Source: a virus | Length of the DNA stretch: 64,000 bases | Direction: 5' to 3' (one strand) | IMG/VR virus record: IMGVR_UViG_3300044639_000880 | Coordinates: 1-64,000 of that record | Shown: positions 23,410 to 32,100 of the stretch, one piece after another | Numbering within the stretch: the first letter of the stretch is position 1 | How the letters are laid out: every line of letters starts with the position of its first letter | Notes under the pieces: model-generated | Told to the model about the DNA's origin: nothing | Databases searched by the model: none | Seen by the model: the letters and a program-made list of their open reading frames with translations, nothing else | Position numbers and translations under genes: made by a program

Positions 23410-23691
23410 ATGAAAAAACTAGCAAAAGCTCAAATGGGCAAGATTGTTAAATCTGTAGGTAATACACTTCTTAAGAAAAGACCTACAAAACAAGTCTTTG
23501 GTGCAGCTGGTGCTATAACTGGTGGTTTAGGAACTGCAGCTGCTATCTCAACATATCAAGCTAAAAAACAATTTGCAGAAAAAGAAAAAAGTCCAGAAGG
23601 TATTGCTCAAAAGAAAAAGTATGAAGATTTAAAAAAACAATATCCAAAGTCTTTTAAAAAAAAGATGGGTGGCTCAATTAAAAAGAAATAG
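23410..23691 (+). CDS. Lysine-rich small protein with KAQ start and GG tail
   Basis: The 93-aa protein starts at ATG 23410 after a TAATATG junction, and begins MKKLAKAQMGKIVKS. An Ala/Gly hydrophobic stretch lies near residues 35-50, and the end is KKKMGGSIKKK. The layout is the same as in the product of 22070. Confidence 0.65.
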   Translation: MKKLAKAQMGKIVKSVGNTLLKKRPTKQVFGAAGAITGGLGTAAAISTYQAKKQFAEKEKSPEGIAQKKKYEDLKKQYPKSFKKKMGGSIKKK

Positions 23692-23692
23692 T

Positions 23693-23983
23693 ATGAAAAA
23701 AACAAGTAAAGCTTTACCTAAAGCACAGTATGGAAAAGTTATAAAAGCTGCTGGTAAAAGAGCTGCAGATGCTATAGTAAGAAAGAAAGAAATGGCTAAT
23801 GATCTTAAAGCAGCAGCTGCACTAGGAGTAGGAGCAGGAGGATGGATGGCTGTAAATGAAGATGTTAAAAAGAAAAAATTAGGACCATACTCTTCAAATA
23901 GCAGTGTTAACAAAACTCAAACAGACTCTCTTAGTAAAGCAAAGAAAAAAGTAGGTGGTGCTATTAAAAGTAAAAAGAAATAG
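23693..23983 (+). CDS. Lysine-rich small protein with KAQ start and GG tail
   Basis: The 96-aa protein starts at ATG 23693 and begins MKKTSKALPKAQYGKVIKA. It has an Ala/Gly-rich hydrophobic segment (about 38-54) and ends KKKVGGAIKSKKK. It closely parallels the products of 22070 and 23410, suggesting duplication of the module. Confidence 0.65.
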   Translation: MKKTSKALPKAQYGKVIKAAGKRAADAIVRKKEMANDLKAAAALGVGAGGWMAVNEDVKKKKLGPYSSNSSVNKTQTDSLSKAKKKVGGAIKSKKK

Positions 23984-23985
23984 TA

Positions 23986-24141
23986 ATGGCTGAAAAAAAG
24001 GATAAGAATTGGATACAAAAAGCAGTTAATCCTGCACATAAAGGATACTGCACTCCAATGACTAAAGCTACTTGTACTCCTAAAAGGAAAGCATTAGCTA
24101 TGACTTTTAAGAAAATGGCAGCTGCTAGAAAAAAGAAATAA
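23986..24141 (+). CDS. Very small basic protein, array member
   Basis: The 51-aa protein is basic with two cysteines (YC and TC, ten residues apart near residues 21-31) and ends AARKKK without the GG element. It starts two bases after the previous stop and is kept as a real gene because of the coupling and composition. Confidence 0.55.
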   Translation: MAEKKDKNWIQKAVNPAHKGYCTPMTKATCTPKRKALAMTFKKMAAARKKK

Positions 24142-24142
24142 T

Positions 24143-24292
24143 ATGGCAAAGCAGATGATCAAAAGAAAAGATGGTAGTGTATCTCAAAGAGGTCTTTGGG
24201 ATAACATCAGAGCTAACAAAGGTTCTGGTAAAGCACCTACCAAAGAAATGCTTAAACAAGAAAAAAAGATTAAAGCTAAAACTAAGAAATAA
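24143..24292 (+). CDS. Very small basic protein, array member
   Basis: The 49-aa protein is Lys/Gly-rich (RKDGSVSQRGLWDNIRANKG) and ends KAKTKK. It overlaps the next start codon by one base (TAATG). No family is recognised. Confidence 0.55.
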   Translation: MAKQMIKRKDGSVSQRGLWDNIRANKGSGKAPTKEMLKQEKKIKAKTKK

Positions 24293-24564
24293 TGGCAAAG
24301 ACTGCAGCTTGGACCAGAAAAGAAGGTAAGAATCCTTCTGGAGGATTAAATAAAAAAGGTGTTGCTTCTTATAGAGCAGCTAATCCTGGTAGTAAACTTC
24401 AAACAGCTGTTACTACTAAACCATCTAAACTTGATCCGGATAGCAAAGATGCTAAAAGGAGAAAGTCATTTTGTGCAAGAATGTCTGGTGTTAAAGGACC
24501 TATGAAAGATGAAAAAGGAAGACCTACTAGAAAAGCTCTTTCTTTAAAAAAGTGGAACTGTTAA
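24292..24564 (+). CDS. DUF6321-type small phage protein
   Basis: The 90-aa protein begins with AAWTRKEGKNPSGGLNKKG and contains RRKSFCARMSG and a C-terminal TRKALSLKKWNC. This pattern recurs in many marine and freshwater phages as a domain of unknown function that I recall as DUF6321. It is the only member of the array with a clear external family. It probably is a virion or DNA-associated protein, but the function is not established. Confidence 0.75.
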   Translation: MAKTAAWTRKEGKNPSGGLNKKGVASYRAANPGSKLQTAVTTKPSKLDPDSKDAKRRKSFCARMSGVKGPMKDEKGRPTRKALSLKKWNC

Positions 24565-24575
24565 AATAATATACT

Positions 24576-25181
24576 ATGAAAAAAACAACTAACTCAAATC
24601 CATTAAAGTACTTTAATGATGAGAAGGCTAAAAAAGTAGCTAAGCTTACTAAGGCTCAAGATGGGATGAACTATACTCGTAAATATGTATCTAATGTATT
24701 TGACAATGACCAATCTTTTTTAAATAGTACTAAAGAGGCACCTAAGAAATTTAATATTGTAAAAAACATTAAAGAAAAAATTAATGAGTATAAAGAAGAT
24801 AAAGCCAATAGAGATGCTTATAAAAATAGACCAAGATTTACAGCTACATCTGTATTGGTTCCAATACCTGAATCCTATACAAATACAAAAGCTGTGTCTG
24901 ATACTTCTTCTACTAAAAAAGTTAATACTACCCCTACTAAAAAAGTAGAAACAAAAGGTCCTAAAGGAGTAATTCCAGGAACTAGTACAAGTAAAAGTAC
25001 TTATACAGATAAAGATAGTAAACCTGTTTATACAGATACTTCTAGACCTAATGAATACTTTACTATGACAAAAACAAAAGCTGGTCAGGATAGTTTAGCT
25101 CCATACAATTCTCAAATGGGATTATATGGTGAAGTAAGAAAAAAATCAGGTGGTCAAACTAAATCTAAAAAGAAGAAATAA
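24576..25181 (+). CDS. Lysine/Thr-rich protein with KAQ and GG tail
   Basis: The 201-aa protein has a KAQDGMNY segment near residues 27-34 and ends KKSGGQTKSKKKK. The middle is Ser/Thr/Lys/Pro-rich and probably disordered. It is the largest member of the array and shares both end signatures with the small members. It overlaps the next gene by one base. Confidence 0.6.
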   Translation: MKKTTNSNPLKYFNDEKAKKVAKLTKAQDGMNYTRKYVSNVFDNDQSFLNSTKEAPKKFNIVKNIKEKINEYKEDKANRDAYKNRPRFTATSVLVPIPESYTNTKAVSDTSSTKKVNTTPTKKVETKGPKGVIPGTSTSKSTYTDKDSKPVYTDTSRPNEYFTMTKTKAGQDSLAPYNSQMGLYGEVRKKSGGQTKSKKKK

Positions 25182-25366
25182 TGGGAAAATATAAATTACC
25201 AAGCTATCCTAACAGTGAAAACCAGGATGCAAAGAATAACAAGATTATGGAGCAATTCCGTAAGTTTAAAGAACAAGGTAACCGCGTAGAGGCTGTTAGT
25301 GTATTCAACTTAGACAACATGCCTCCAACTGTAGTTCCTGATTTTAAAAAACCTAAGAAAAAATAA
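25181..25366 (+). CDS. Small protein, array end
   Basis: The 61-aa protein is polar with a NKIMEQFRKFKEQGNRVEA helix and ends FKKPKKK. It shares one base with the next start codon. No family is recognised. Confidence 0.55.
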   Translation: MGKYKLPSYPNSENQDAKNNKIMEQFRKFKEQGNRVEAVSVFNLDNMPPTVVPDFKKPKKK

Positions 25367-26070
25367 TGTTAGCTAGCACTATACTTTTAAAGGTTCAAGA
25401 AAGACTTAATAAGCTTGCAAGTAATGACTATGATAATATTCAGAACTGGCAAATTGTTGAAGCTTTTAATAAGGGTCAAGTAGATTGGTGCCGTAGAAAC
25501 CTTCATGGTTTAAATATTGTTAAAGAAGGTGATGAGCAATCTACTCGTAGAATAGATGACTTGCAAGTACTGCTTGTTAATACTATTTTAAATATGAATA
25601 ACAAACAAACCTATTATGAAAGTGTGACCTTTCCTACTGATTATTTACAGTGGAAAAGAGTATCTGCAGGCGCTACTAGTGAATGTTGTCCAGATCCTAA
25701 ACCTATTGTTATATACTTAGCTGAGGTTGCCAATGTGGATGAGCTTCTTAGAGATTTTAATAAGCGCCCAGACTTTGAGTTTGGTGAAACTTTTGCTACC
25801 TTATCTAACAATAATTTAAAGATCTATACTAATGGTTTATTTAAACCGGTTAATGTAACTTTATATTATTATAGACAACCTGTAAGAATGCAGATTGCTG
25901 GAGTAGAAGATCCTTACACAGGACTTATCCCTACAGTAACAGTTAATCCTGAATTTAAGGATGACTTAGTAGAGGTGTTTGTAGATGAAGCGGTTAAGAT
26001 CCTTGCCGGTGATATTGAGTCTATGACTCAGTACCAAAGAATGAGTCAATCAACAGAAGAAAATAACTAA
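25366..26070 (+). CDS. Adaptor or ring-type protein
   Basis: The 234-aa protein begins MLASTILLKVQERLNKLA and contains FNKGQVDWCRRNLHG, a pattern I know from head-tail adaptor/ring proteins of crAss-like phages. The middle is beta-rich and the C terminus helical. The gene lies between head and tail genes. It would attach to the portal and form part of the connector. The identity as ring protein is from pattern and order. Confidence 0.6.
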   Translation: MLASTILLKVQERLNKLASNDYDNIQNWQIVEAFNKGQVDWCRRNLHGLNIVKEGDEQSTRRIDDLQVLLVNTILNMNNKQTYYESVTFPTDYLQWKRVSAGATSECCPDPKPIVIYLAEVANVDELLRDFNKRPDFEFGETFATLSNNNLKIYTNGLFKPVNVTLYYYRQPVRMQIAGVEDPYTGLIPTVTVNPEFKDDLVEVFVDEAVKILAGDIESMTQYQRMSQSTEENN

Positions 26071-26072
26071 TC

Positions 26073-26573
26073 ATGGAAGAAACACAATCTAGATTTTTAA
26101 AAAGAACTCCTGAAAAAATACAAGGAATCAGTAGACCAAAACCTGAACCGGTAAAAGCAAATCCTGCACCAAATACTGGAGCAGGTGGAAGTTCTGTGGA
26201 TAATATGGTATCAGCATGTGCCTCAGAACTCATGAATGCTAGAACTAGTTTTCATAAACTTCATTTAAAGATTAAAGGTGATGGTTCTTATGCAGCTCAT
26301 ACTGCTCTAAATGCTTTCTACGATGAACTACCTGATCAAACAGACACTCTTATTGAAGGCTACCAAGGAGCTGCTGAAAAACTATTAAGTTATACAGAAA
26401 CTACTCCTAGAATACTAGATACAGTTTCAGATGCTGTAGCTTATTTAAGAGATTTGTCAGCTATTATCACAAAACTACAAGGAATGCTGCCTTACTCAGA
26501 AATTGTTAACAACTTAGATCTAGTTAAAGACTCTATTAATTCAACTAAATATAAATTACTTTTCTTAAAATAA
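26073..26573 (+). CDS. Helical protein, connector-associated candidate
   Basis: The 166-aa protein has a Pro/Gly-rich disordered start (residues 1-45) and then a four-helix-like region with regular spacing of Leu and Ala. HTALNAFYDELPDQTDTLIE resembles the helical core of ferritin-like DNA-binding (Dps) proteins, but the metal ligands cannot be confirmed. It lies two bases after the adaptor gene. It could be a virion-associated protein with a Dps-like fold. Confidence 0.5.
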   Translation: MEETQSRFLKRTPEKIQGISRPKPEPVKANPAPNTGAGGSSVDNMVSACASELMNARTSFHKLHLKIKGDGSYAAHTALNAFYDELPDQTDTLIEGYQGAAEKLLSYTETTPRILDTVSDAVAYLRDLSAIITKLQGMLPYSEIVNNLDLVKDSINSTKYKLLFLK

Positions 26574-26643
26574 TTTGCATATAATAAAACTAATTAATAC
26601 ATTTACTACTTATTTATTTATAAACTAAAAAACAAAAAAAAAC

Positions 26644-28263
26644 ATGGCTTATTTTAATCATGCCTTCACCAAGATGTTTCTTGGAACAGGCGCAACTCGC
26701 GATCTTGTGAGCACAGGTGCAGCTGCTTCAGCAATAGTACCTTACAATCCTTATTCAACAGGTGGTATGATAACTACAATTGGAACACCAACTGTTGCAT
26801 TAGCAAACTTACCTGTCTATCCTAACAATCCTCACACAGGTTATTTTGGATTTTTTGATCCTAAAACTTACTTGTCAATTAACACAGGTCTTACTAATTA
26901 TGATTGCTGTCCAATTATATTAGCTAGTTCTTCTGTATTACAGAATGACAAAATTGGTCCTTTCCATGGTGGTTATCAAGAGACTAACAAGTCTAAAATG
27001 ATCAATCCTAAGTATGTTCAAAAAACATACCGTGTAGATTCATGTGTACCTAAACAAGCAATAGTATCTATTGGTAACACTCCAACAACAGGTACAGGTA
27101 TTATTACTTTTGCTGGATTAGTTGGTGGTACTGGTTACGCTAATGGTACTTATGTAGTGAATGTTACAGGTGGTACAGGAGTTGGTGCTAAATTTACTAT
27201 AACTGTAGCTGCTGGTATTGTTACTGGTGCTGTATTATATAATGCAGGTACAGGATACACTGTTGCTGATGTTCTTACTTTAGTTGGTGGAAACAATGAT
27301 GCTACAGTAACTGTTGCTTCAGTTTCTACAGGACCTGCTTTAAATCCAAATGGATTCCAAGGCGGAACTACAGATGCACAATGCTGCTTCCAGTTCTTAT
27401 GTGGTGAGACTTATTACTTACGTATTGATGTTAAAGGTTCTCCTGCATTACGTGCTTTAAATCACAATGCTTACCAAACTCTTGATGCTTATACAGGATG
27501 TTGTGCTGGTCCTACACCTACTGTTGTAGATTCGACTTTAGTGATGATCTCTTGGGCTGAAAAAGTACTTATTAATAACTACTTAAAACCGTTTATATTA
27601 CCTGTTGTATTTGATGAATTAGGTGTTGCTTGGTATGCTCCAGGAACAACTGTTGATCCTATTACAAATGCTGCTGTATTACCAGCTCAGTGGTGGACTG
27701 CTTATGTATCTCCGGGTCATACTGCTGGTCAATGTGCAGGTCTTCGTTTATTTGGTGCCTTTGTTGGTACTGTATTTGGAGATTGTACTTTTCAAATCAC
27801 TGACTTTTTTGAGAAAGAGCCTGTTAAAATTATTGCTTCAATGGTTGATTATACTGGAGATCCTTGTGTATTTGAAGGCATCTGTGTGTACAATGACTGT
27901 TTAGGTTTACAAGGTATGGGCTTTGGTGACCAAGTTGTAAAAGACTTAATCTTAGCTGAATCATACTTACAAAACTTCTTTGCTAACAATGATCTACGTA
28001 TCCGTGAGATTACTCAAGGTTATGACATGACAAGTGCTATTAACCGTAATGCATTATACACAAGATATTTCTTGTTGCATAGTGTTCCACGTTGGAATAA
28101 CCCAACTGGTGTGTTTGATGCAGACCGTTACATGTTAGAGATTATTACTACTGCGCCTAATGCAGCTTTAAATCAATTCTTAACAAACTGGTTAACATCA
28201 TGTGCTGATTGTGTTGAATTTGAAGCAAATACTTGCACACCTTGTGTACCAGTAAATAACTAA
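26644..28263 (+). CDS. Abundant virion protein with a Gly-rich inserted domain
   Basis: The 539-aa protein is interrupted near residues 147-234 by a Gly/Thr/Val-rich module (GGTGYANGTY, then TGGTGVGAKFTITV, then NAGTGYTVADVLTL). This repeat type is found as an exposed add-on in many phage structural proteins. The flanking parts carry several cysteines (CC pairs) and form the main body. Arginines are mostly encoded by CGT, as in the capsid gene, which suggests high expression. A terminator follows directly. It may be a major tail, sheath-like or head-coat protein. Confidence 0.6.
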   Translation: MAYFNHAFTKMFLGTGATRDLVSTGAAASAIVPYNPYSTGGMITTIGTPTVALANLPVYPNNPHTGYFGFFDPKTYLSINTGLTNYDCCPIILASSSVLQNDKIGPFHGGYQETNKSKMINPKYVQKTYRVDSCVPKQAIVSIGNTPTTGTGIITFAGLVGGTGYANGTYVVNVTGGTGVGAKFTITVAAGIVTGAVLYNAGTGYTVADVLTLVGGNNDATVTVASVSTGPALNPNGFQGGTTDAQCCFQFLCGETYYLRIDVKGSPALRALNHNAYQTLDAYTGCCAGPTPTVVDSTLVMISWAEKVLINNYLKPFILPVVFDELGVAWYAPGTTVDPITNAAVLPAQWWTAYVSPGHTAGQCAGLRLFGAFVGTVFGDCTFQITDFFEKEPVKIIASMVDYTGDPCVFEGICVYNDCLGLQGMGFGDQVVKDLILAESYLQNFFANNDLRIREITQGYDMTSAINRNALYTRYFLLHSVPRWNNPTGVFDADRYMLEIITTAPNAALNQFLTNWLTSCADCVEFEANTCTPCVPVNN

Positions 28264-28286
28264 GAATTTATTAACCTATAAAGATT

Positions 28287-28320
28287 AAAGGGAGGTTGCT
28301 TTGCTTCCTCCCTTTTTTTC
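28287..28320 (+). terminator. Intrinsic terminator
   Basis: AAAGGGAGG (28287-28295) pairs with CCTCCCTTT (28307-28315) and is followed by a T-tract ending at 28319. It closes the head/adaptor transcription unit. Confidence 0.85.
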
Positions 28321-28323
28321 TTT

Positions 28324-28331
28324 TATATTTG
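28324..28331 (+). promoter_or_regulatory. Bacteroidota-type -7 box after the terminator
   Basis: TATATTTG matches TAnnTTTG and lies only four bases after the terminator and eight before the ATG at 28339. The cysteine-rich block may thus have its own promoter with an extremely short leader. Confidence 0.5.
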
Positions 28332-28338
28332 TAAGATT

Positions 28339-28902
28339 ATGGCTAGACACGTATTAAGTTTGGAAATTCCAGACACTCTCAATAAATGTATTTTTAGAAT
28401 AGTAGATACTAGTGTATATGCACCTGATGTAGAAGTTACTTGTCCTTTATTGCAGATAACGCTTCCGGGATTTATACATCCTGTAAATATTGCACCTCCT
28501 CAAATTAATCCAGGATTTAATGCTAATCTAACAGCATGTGATTTAGGTATTCAAAGTGCAGATTGTGGTACAACTTTTTATGACATTCCTGATGGAATAT
28601 ATATTGTAAAATATAGTGTTGAACCAAAAGATCTTGTGTATGTAGAATACAATCATTTAAGAATGACTTGTGCTTTAAACAAGGTTAGACAGATCTATTG
28701 TGAATTAGATATGGGGGCTTGTTTGCCTTCAGAAACTATAATGCTTAAGTTACAAAAAATAAGATTAATACAACAACAATTACAAGCTGCTAAAGCATAT
28801 GTAGAAGATTGCCATAACCCAAAAGGAGGAATGGAACTATATAAATATGCAGTAAGTCAGCTAGATAAATTATCATGCGGAGCAGTCTGCAAAACTTGTT
28901 AA
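28339..28902 (+). CDS. Conserved-looking virion protein, cysteine-containing
   Basis: The 187-aa protein has a beta-rich N-terminal domain (residues 5-115) including DIPDGIYIVKYSVEP and VYVEYNHLRMT, and a helical C-terminal part. It has about a dozen cysteines. The YVEYNHLR element recurs, as far as I remember, in large Bacteroidota phages next to fibre genes. It opens the cysteine-rich block and is probably an adaptor for the large protein downstream. Confidence 0.6.
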   Translation: MARHVLSLEIPDTLNKCIFRIVDTSVYAPDVEVTCPLLQITLPGFIHPVNIAPPQINPGFNANLTACDLGIQSADCGTTFYDIPDGIYIVKYSVEPKDLVYVEYNHLRMTCALNKVRQIYCELDMGACLPSETIMLKLQKIRLIQQQLQAAKAYVEDCHNPKGGMELYKYAVSQLDKLSCGAVCKTC

Positions 28903-28922
28903 ACCAATAAAACCAACATAAA

Positions 28923-29111
28923 ATGAGTGCATGTTTAAATTGTGGAGTATCCATGGGATGTAGTTGTCAAAGAAGAGTTGCTAGTGATGGCAAATCTGTA
29001 TGTGGAACTTGTATAGCAGAATATGAAAAAAAAATAAAGGGCACCGCTGTCCAAAAACCAACTAATAGCACAGCACCAACTAATGTAAATGTATTTTATA
29101 AAGCACCTTAA
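28923..29111 (+). CDS. Small zinc-ribbon-like protein
   Basis: The 62-aa protein has C-x2-C (CLNC), C-x-C (CSC) and C-x2-C (CGTC) sets within the first 32 residues, followed by a short charged helix and a disordered tail. A zinc site is likely. It precedes the cysteine-rich giant and follows an AACCAACA leader (28911-28918). Function unknown. Confidence 0.6.
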   Translation: MSACLNCGVSMGCSCQRRVASDGKSVCGTCIAEYEKKIKGTAVQKPTNSTAPTNVNVFYKAP

Positions 29112-29124
29112 ATAATTAAAACAA

Positions 29125-32100
29125 ATGGCATGCTATAAACTCTCCTCATGTACAGCAGGTAATACAACAATACTTTGGTCTAATGATCCTGGTTTTGCAG
29201 GATTAGTTGGACAAACAATTCAACTTACACCTTATTCTGGTATATGTCTTACTGTAGAGTTAATAGAAACACCATGTATTTGTCAACCAAATAGTCCTGA
29301 TGTCAATGCAACTCAGGCCTCATCTTGTGAATGCACCAGTCCTAATGATTGTTATAAATTAACAGAGTGTAATGATTCAATACCTCCTATCTATGTAAGT
29401 AACAATCTTAATCCTTATATAGGATTATCTATTGCAGTAGAAGAATATCCAGGTTATTGTTTTAATGTAACTGGTGTTGAGGATCCAGCAGAGTGTGAGG
29501 CTAACTTACCTAATATTCAAGTTACATGTGTTAATCTATGTACTTGTGATCTTTTTTGTTACGAGCTTACTAACTGTTTAGTTGCTGATACAATTATAGT
29601 TCATACATCTTTAACTCTTACTTTAAATACAGTTATTGCAATAACTCCTGCTGTAATTGCGCCTGGTGGAAATAACTGCTGGACAGTAACAGATCTTTAT
29701 GTTCAGCCTTGTGATATTAGTACAGGAGTACTTGTAACCAGTATCATCCCTTACGGAGTAAGTGGTTGCGCTGCTTGTGGAATACCTCTGCCTTGTTATA
29801 CATTAGCTGATTGTTCTGGTAATATATTACCTTTTAATACAAATTCTAACTTGGCTGCCTATATAGGACAAGCTGTTCATTTAACTGAATATGGAGGTTG
29901 TGCAGGTCCTTGCTTTTTAGTAAGTCTTAATGCCGGACCTTGTCCAGTTGTTGAACCAGCAACGGTTACTCTAGGTTGTGTACTTTGTCCACCTTGTAAT
30001 CAAACATGTTATAAATTAATTGATTGTGAAACTAGAATTCAATATGCTATACTATCAAGTCCTACAGCAAACGGAGTTGACTTAAGCTTACTTGTTGGTC
30101 AAAGTATTGGCAAAGTATGTCTTAGTCCAGAACCTGTAGAATGTACTACTGGTTGTTGGGAAGTACAAATTTCAAATACTTGTGGAGGTGCTATATCAGC
30201 TTATGTATATAATATTTATGATGATTGCAATGCTTGTACAAATAGTTGTTATGTTTTTCAAAATTGTCAGACGGGTGCGCTAGGTCCTATAATTAAGTAT
30301 ACAGTTCCTAATCCTAATGGTTTACCTAATCCTAGTACTTTAACAGGAGCAGTAGGTTCTTTATGTTTTACGGCTCCTACTGGATGTCTTACAGGTTGTT
30401 ATCAATTATTACCACAACCAGGTGCTTCTTGTGTAGGTAGTATTGATTGGTCAACGGCTGTAAGTTATACACCATATAATGATTGCTTTAGCTGTTTACC
30501 AAAGTGTTATCTACTTACAGAATGTGCTCCCGCAATTTCAGTACCTATAGTAGTAAATAATGATCTTAGTCTGTATGTAGGACAAGTAGCTAAAATATGT
30601 GATTCATTAGGAGAATGTCATTGTTATAATGTAGAAATTTCACAGAGTTGTAATGGAGCTATCACTATTGATAATGCTAGTGCTAGTTTTACAACTTGTG
30701 AAGAATGTAATTCATGCGAGTGTCCTCCAGGCTATACTAAAGTAGGAGAGTTTTGTCAGAAGATAACAAGTATTCCAGCTGTAGCAAATCCTGTAATATA
30801 TTCAACAGGTCCTGGTAGTTTAAATACTGCCTTCTATGGAATACTAGGAACAAACTTTTATGGTAATATTTCAGCTTTACCTTTTCCATTAACTGCAGTT
30901 ACCGGCCCAGATCGTTTTCAAGATGCTTCTGCTACAAATGTAGTAGCTGTAAATAATATTATTGGTGTATGGGGTCCTGGTGCAGCATCAAGATTAAACT
31001 CTGTTGGTGTATGGACTACAGTTAATCCTAATCCTTTATCACAATGGATTGGTTTTACAGAATGCATTACTATCCCAACTACTGGTATTTATTGTATAGG
31101 TATTGGTGGCGATGATGCTGTAAGAATAAAAATTGATGGTGTATTGGTTGCTATAGCTAACATAGGCTTATTTGATTTTCGATACTGGCATGTATTTGAA
31201 ATCAGTCTTACTGCAGGAACTCACATAATCACCTTAGAAGGTTATAATACCGCAGGTAATACAGCTTTTGCTGCAGAAATATATAATGTAACTTCAGCAA
31301 CTCTTCAAACTTATACTACATCTGTTCAGGTACAGTTAGCTACAATATTTAGTACTTTTCCTAAAAGAATAAGTGGTACTTTTCAAACAGGTGAAACCTC
31401 TGGTTATTCATGTCCTCCCGGTTATGCTCTTAATTCATGCGGTGATAAACTTGTTTGTAGTTTAATTGAAACCATTCCTTATGTAGAATGCGCGGCTACT
31501 TATTTAGTAACAAGTTGTGAACCAGGTGTAGAACCTTTTTTAACTAATACTGACTTATCCGCGTATATAGGATCAACCTATAAAGCTTGTATAACCAATC
31601 CTACATATTCTACAACTTGTTTTATTTTAAAAGATTGTAATAGATTAGTTTCTGATATTGTTACTAATACTAATCTAACAAGCAGCTTATGGCAAATAAT
31701 TAAGGTTGATGGTTATCCAGGATCTTGTTTTATTGTAACAGGTGTTCCTGTAGGAAATCCTTGCATTGCTCCTATCCCTGTAGTAGCTTCATCACCTGTT
31801 GAAGGTTCTTGTAATTGTCCAGGAGCTCAAGTTCCTTGGCCAAATGGTTGTTATTGTGTAACTGTAGAAGAAGTTGCTTCAGAAGTTGCTATAAATTTTT
31901 TAGGAGTTTTTACAACAGAATATGTAGCATGCGAAGATTGTTTACAAGTTTGTTATGTTCTTACTGATTGTAATGATGCTTTAGATCCTGTTACTGTTTG
32001 TAATGATTTAGAAAATTATATAGGACAAGTTATTAAAATAGAAGGTTGTGGTGATATTTGCTGGCAAGTATCTCTTGCATTAAATTGTGATTCTAATTTA

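Larger units (their letters stand above)
22070..25366 (+). other. Array of small lysine-rich genes with shared end motifs
   Basis: Twelve consecutive genes of 49-201 codons follow with gaps of at most 11 bases. Most are strongly basic. Seven end in a K-x-GG or K-GG segment followed by lysines (22070, 22390, 22846, 23082, 23410, 23693, 24576), and 22592 has KSGG near its end. Several start with a K-AQ-x-G-K segment (22070, 22846, 23410, 23693). The array lies between head genes and the adaptor gene, where virion components are encoded. Abundant packaged DNA-condensing or cargo peptides are the leading interpretation. Confidence 0.75.
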
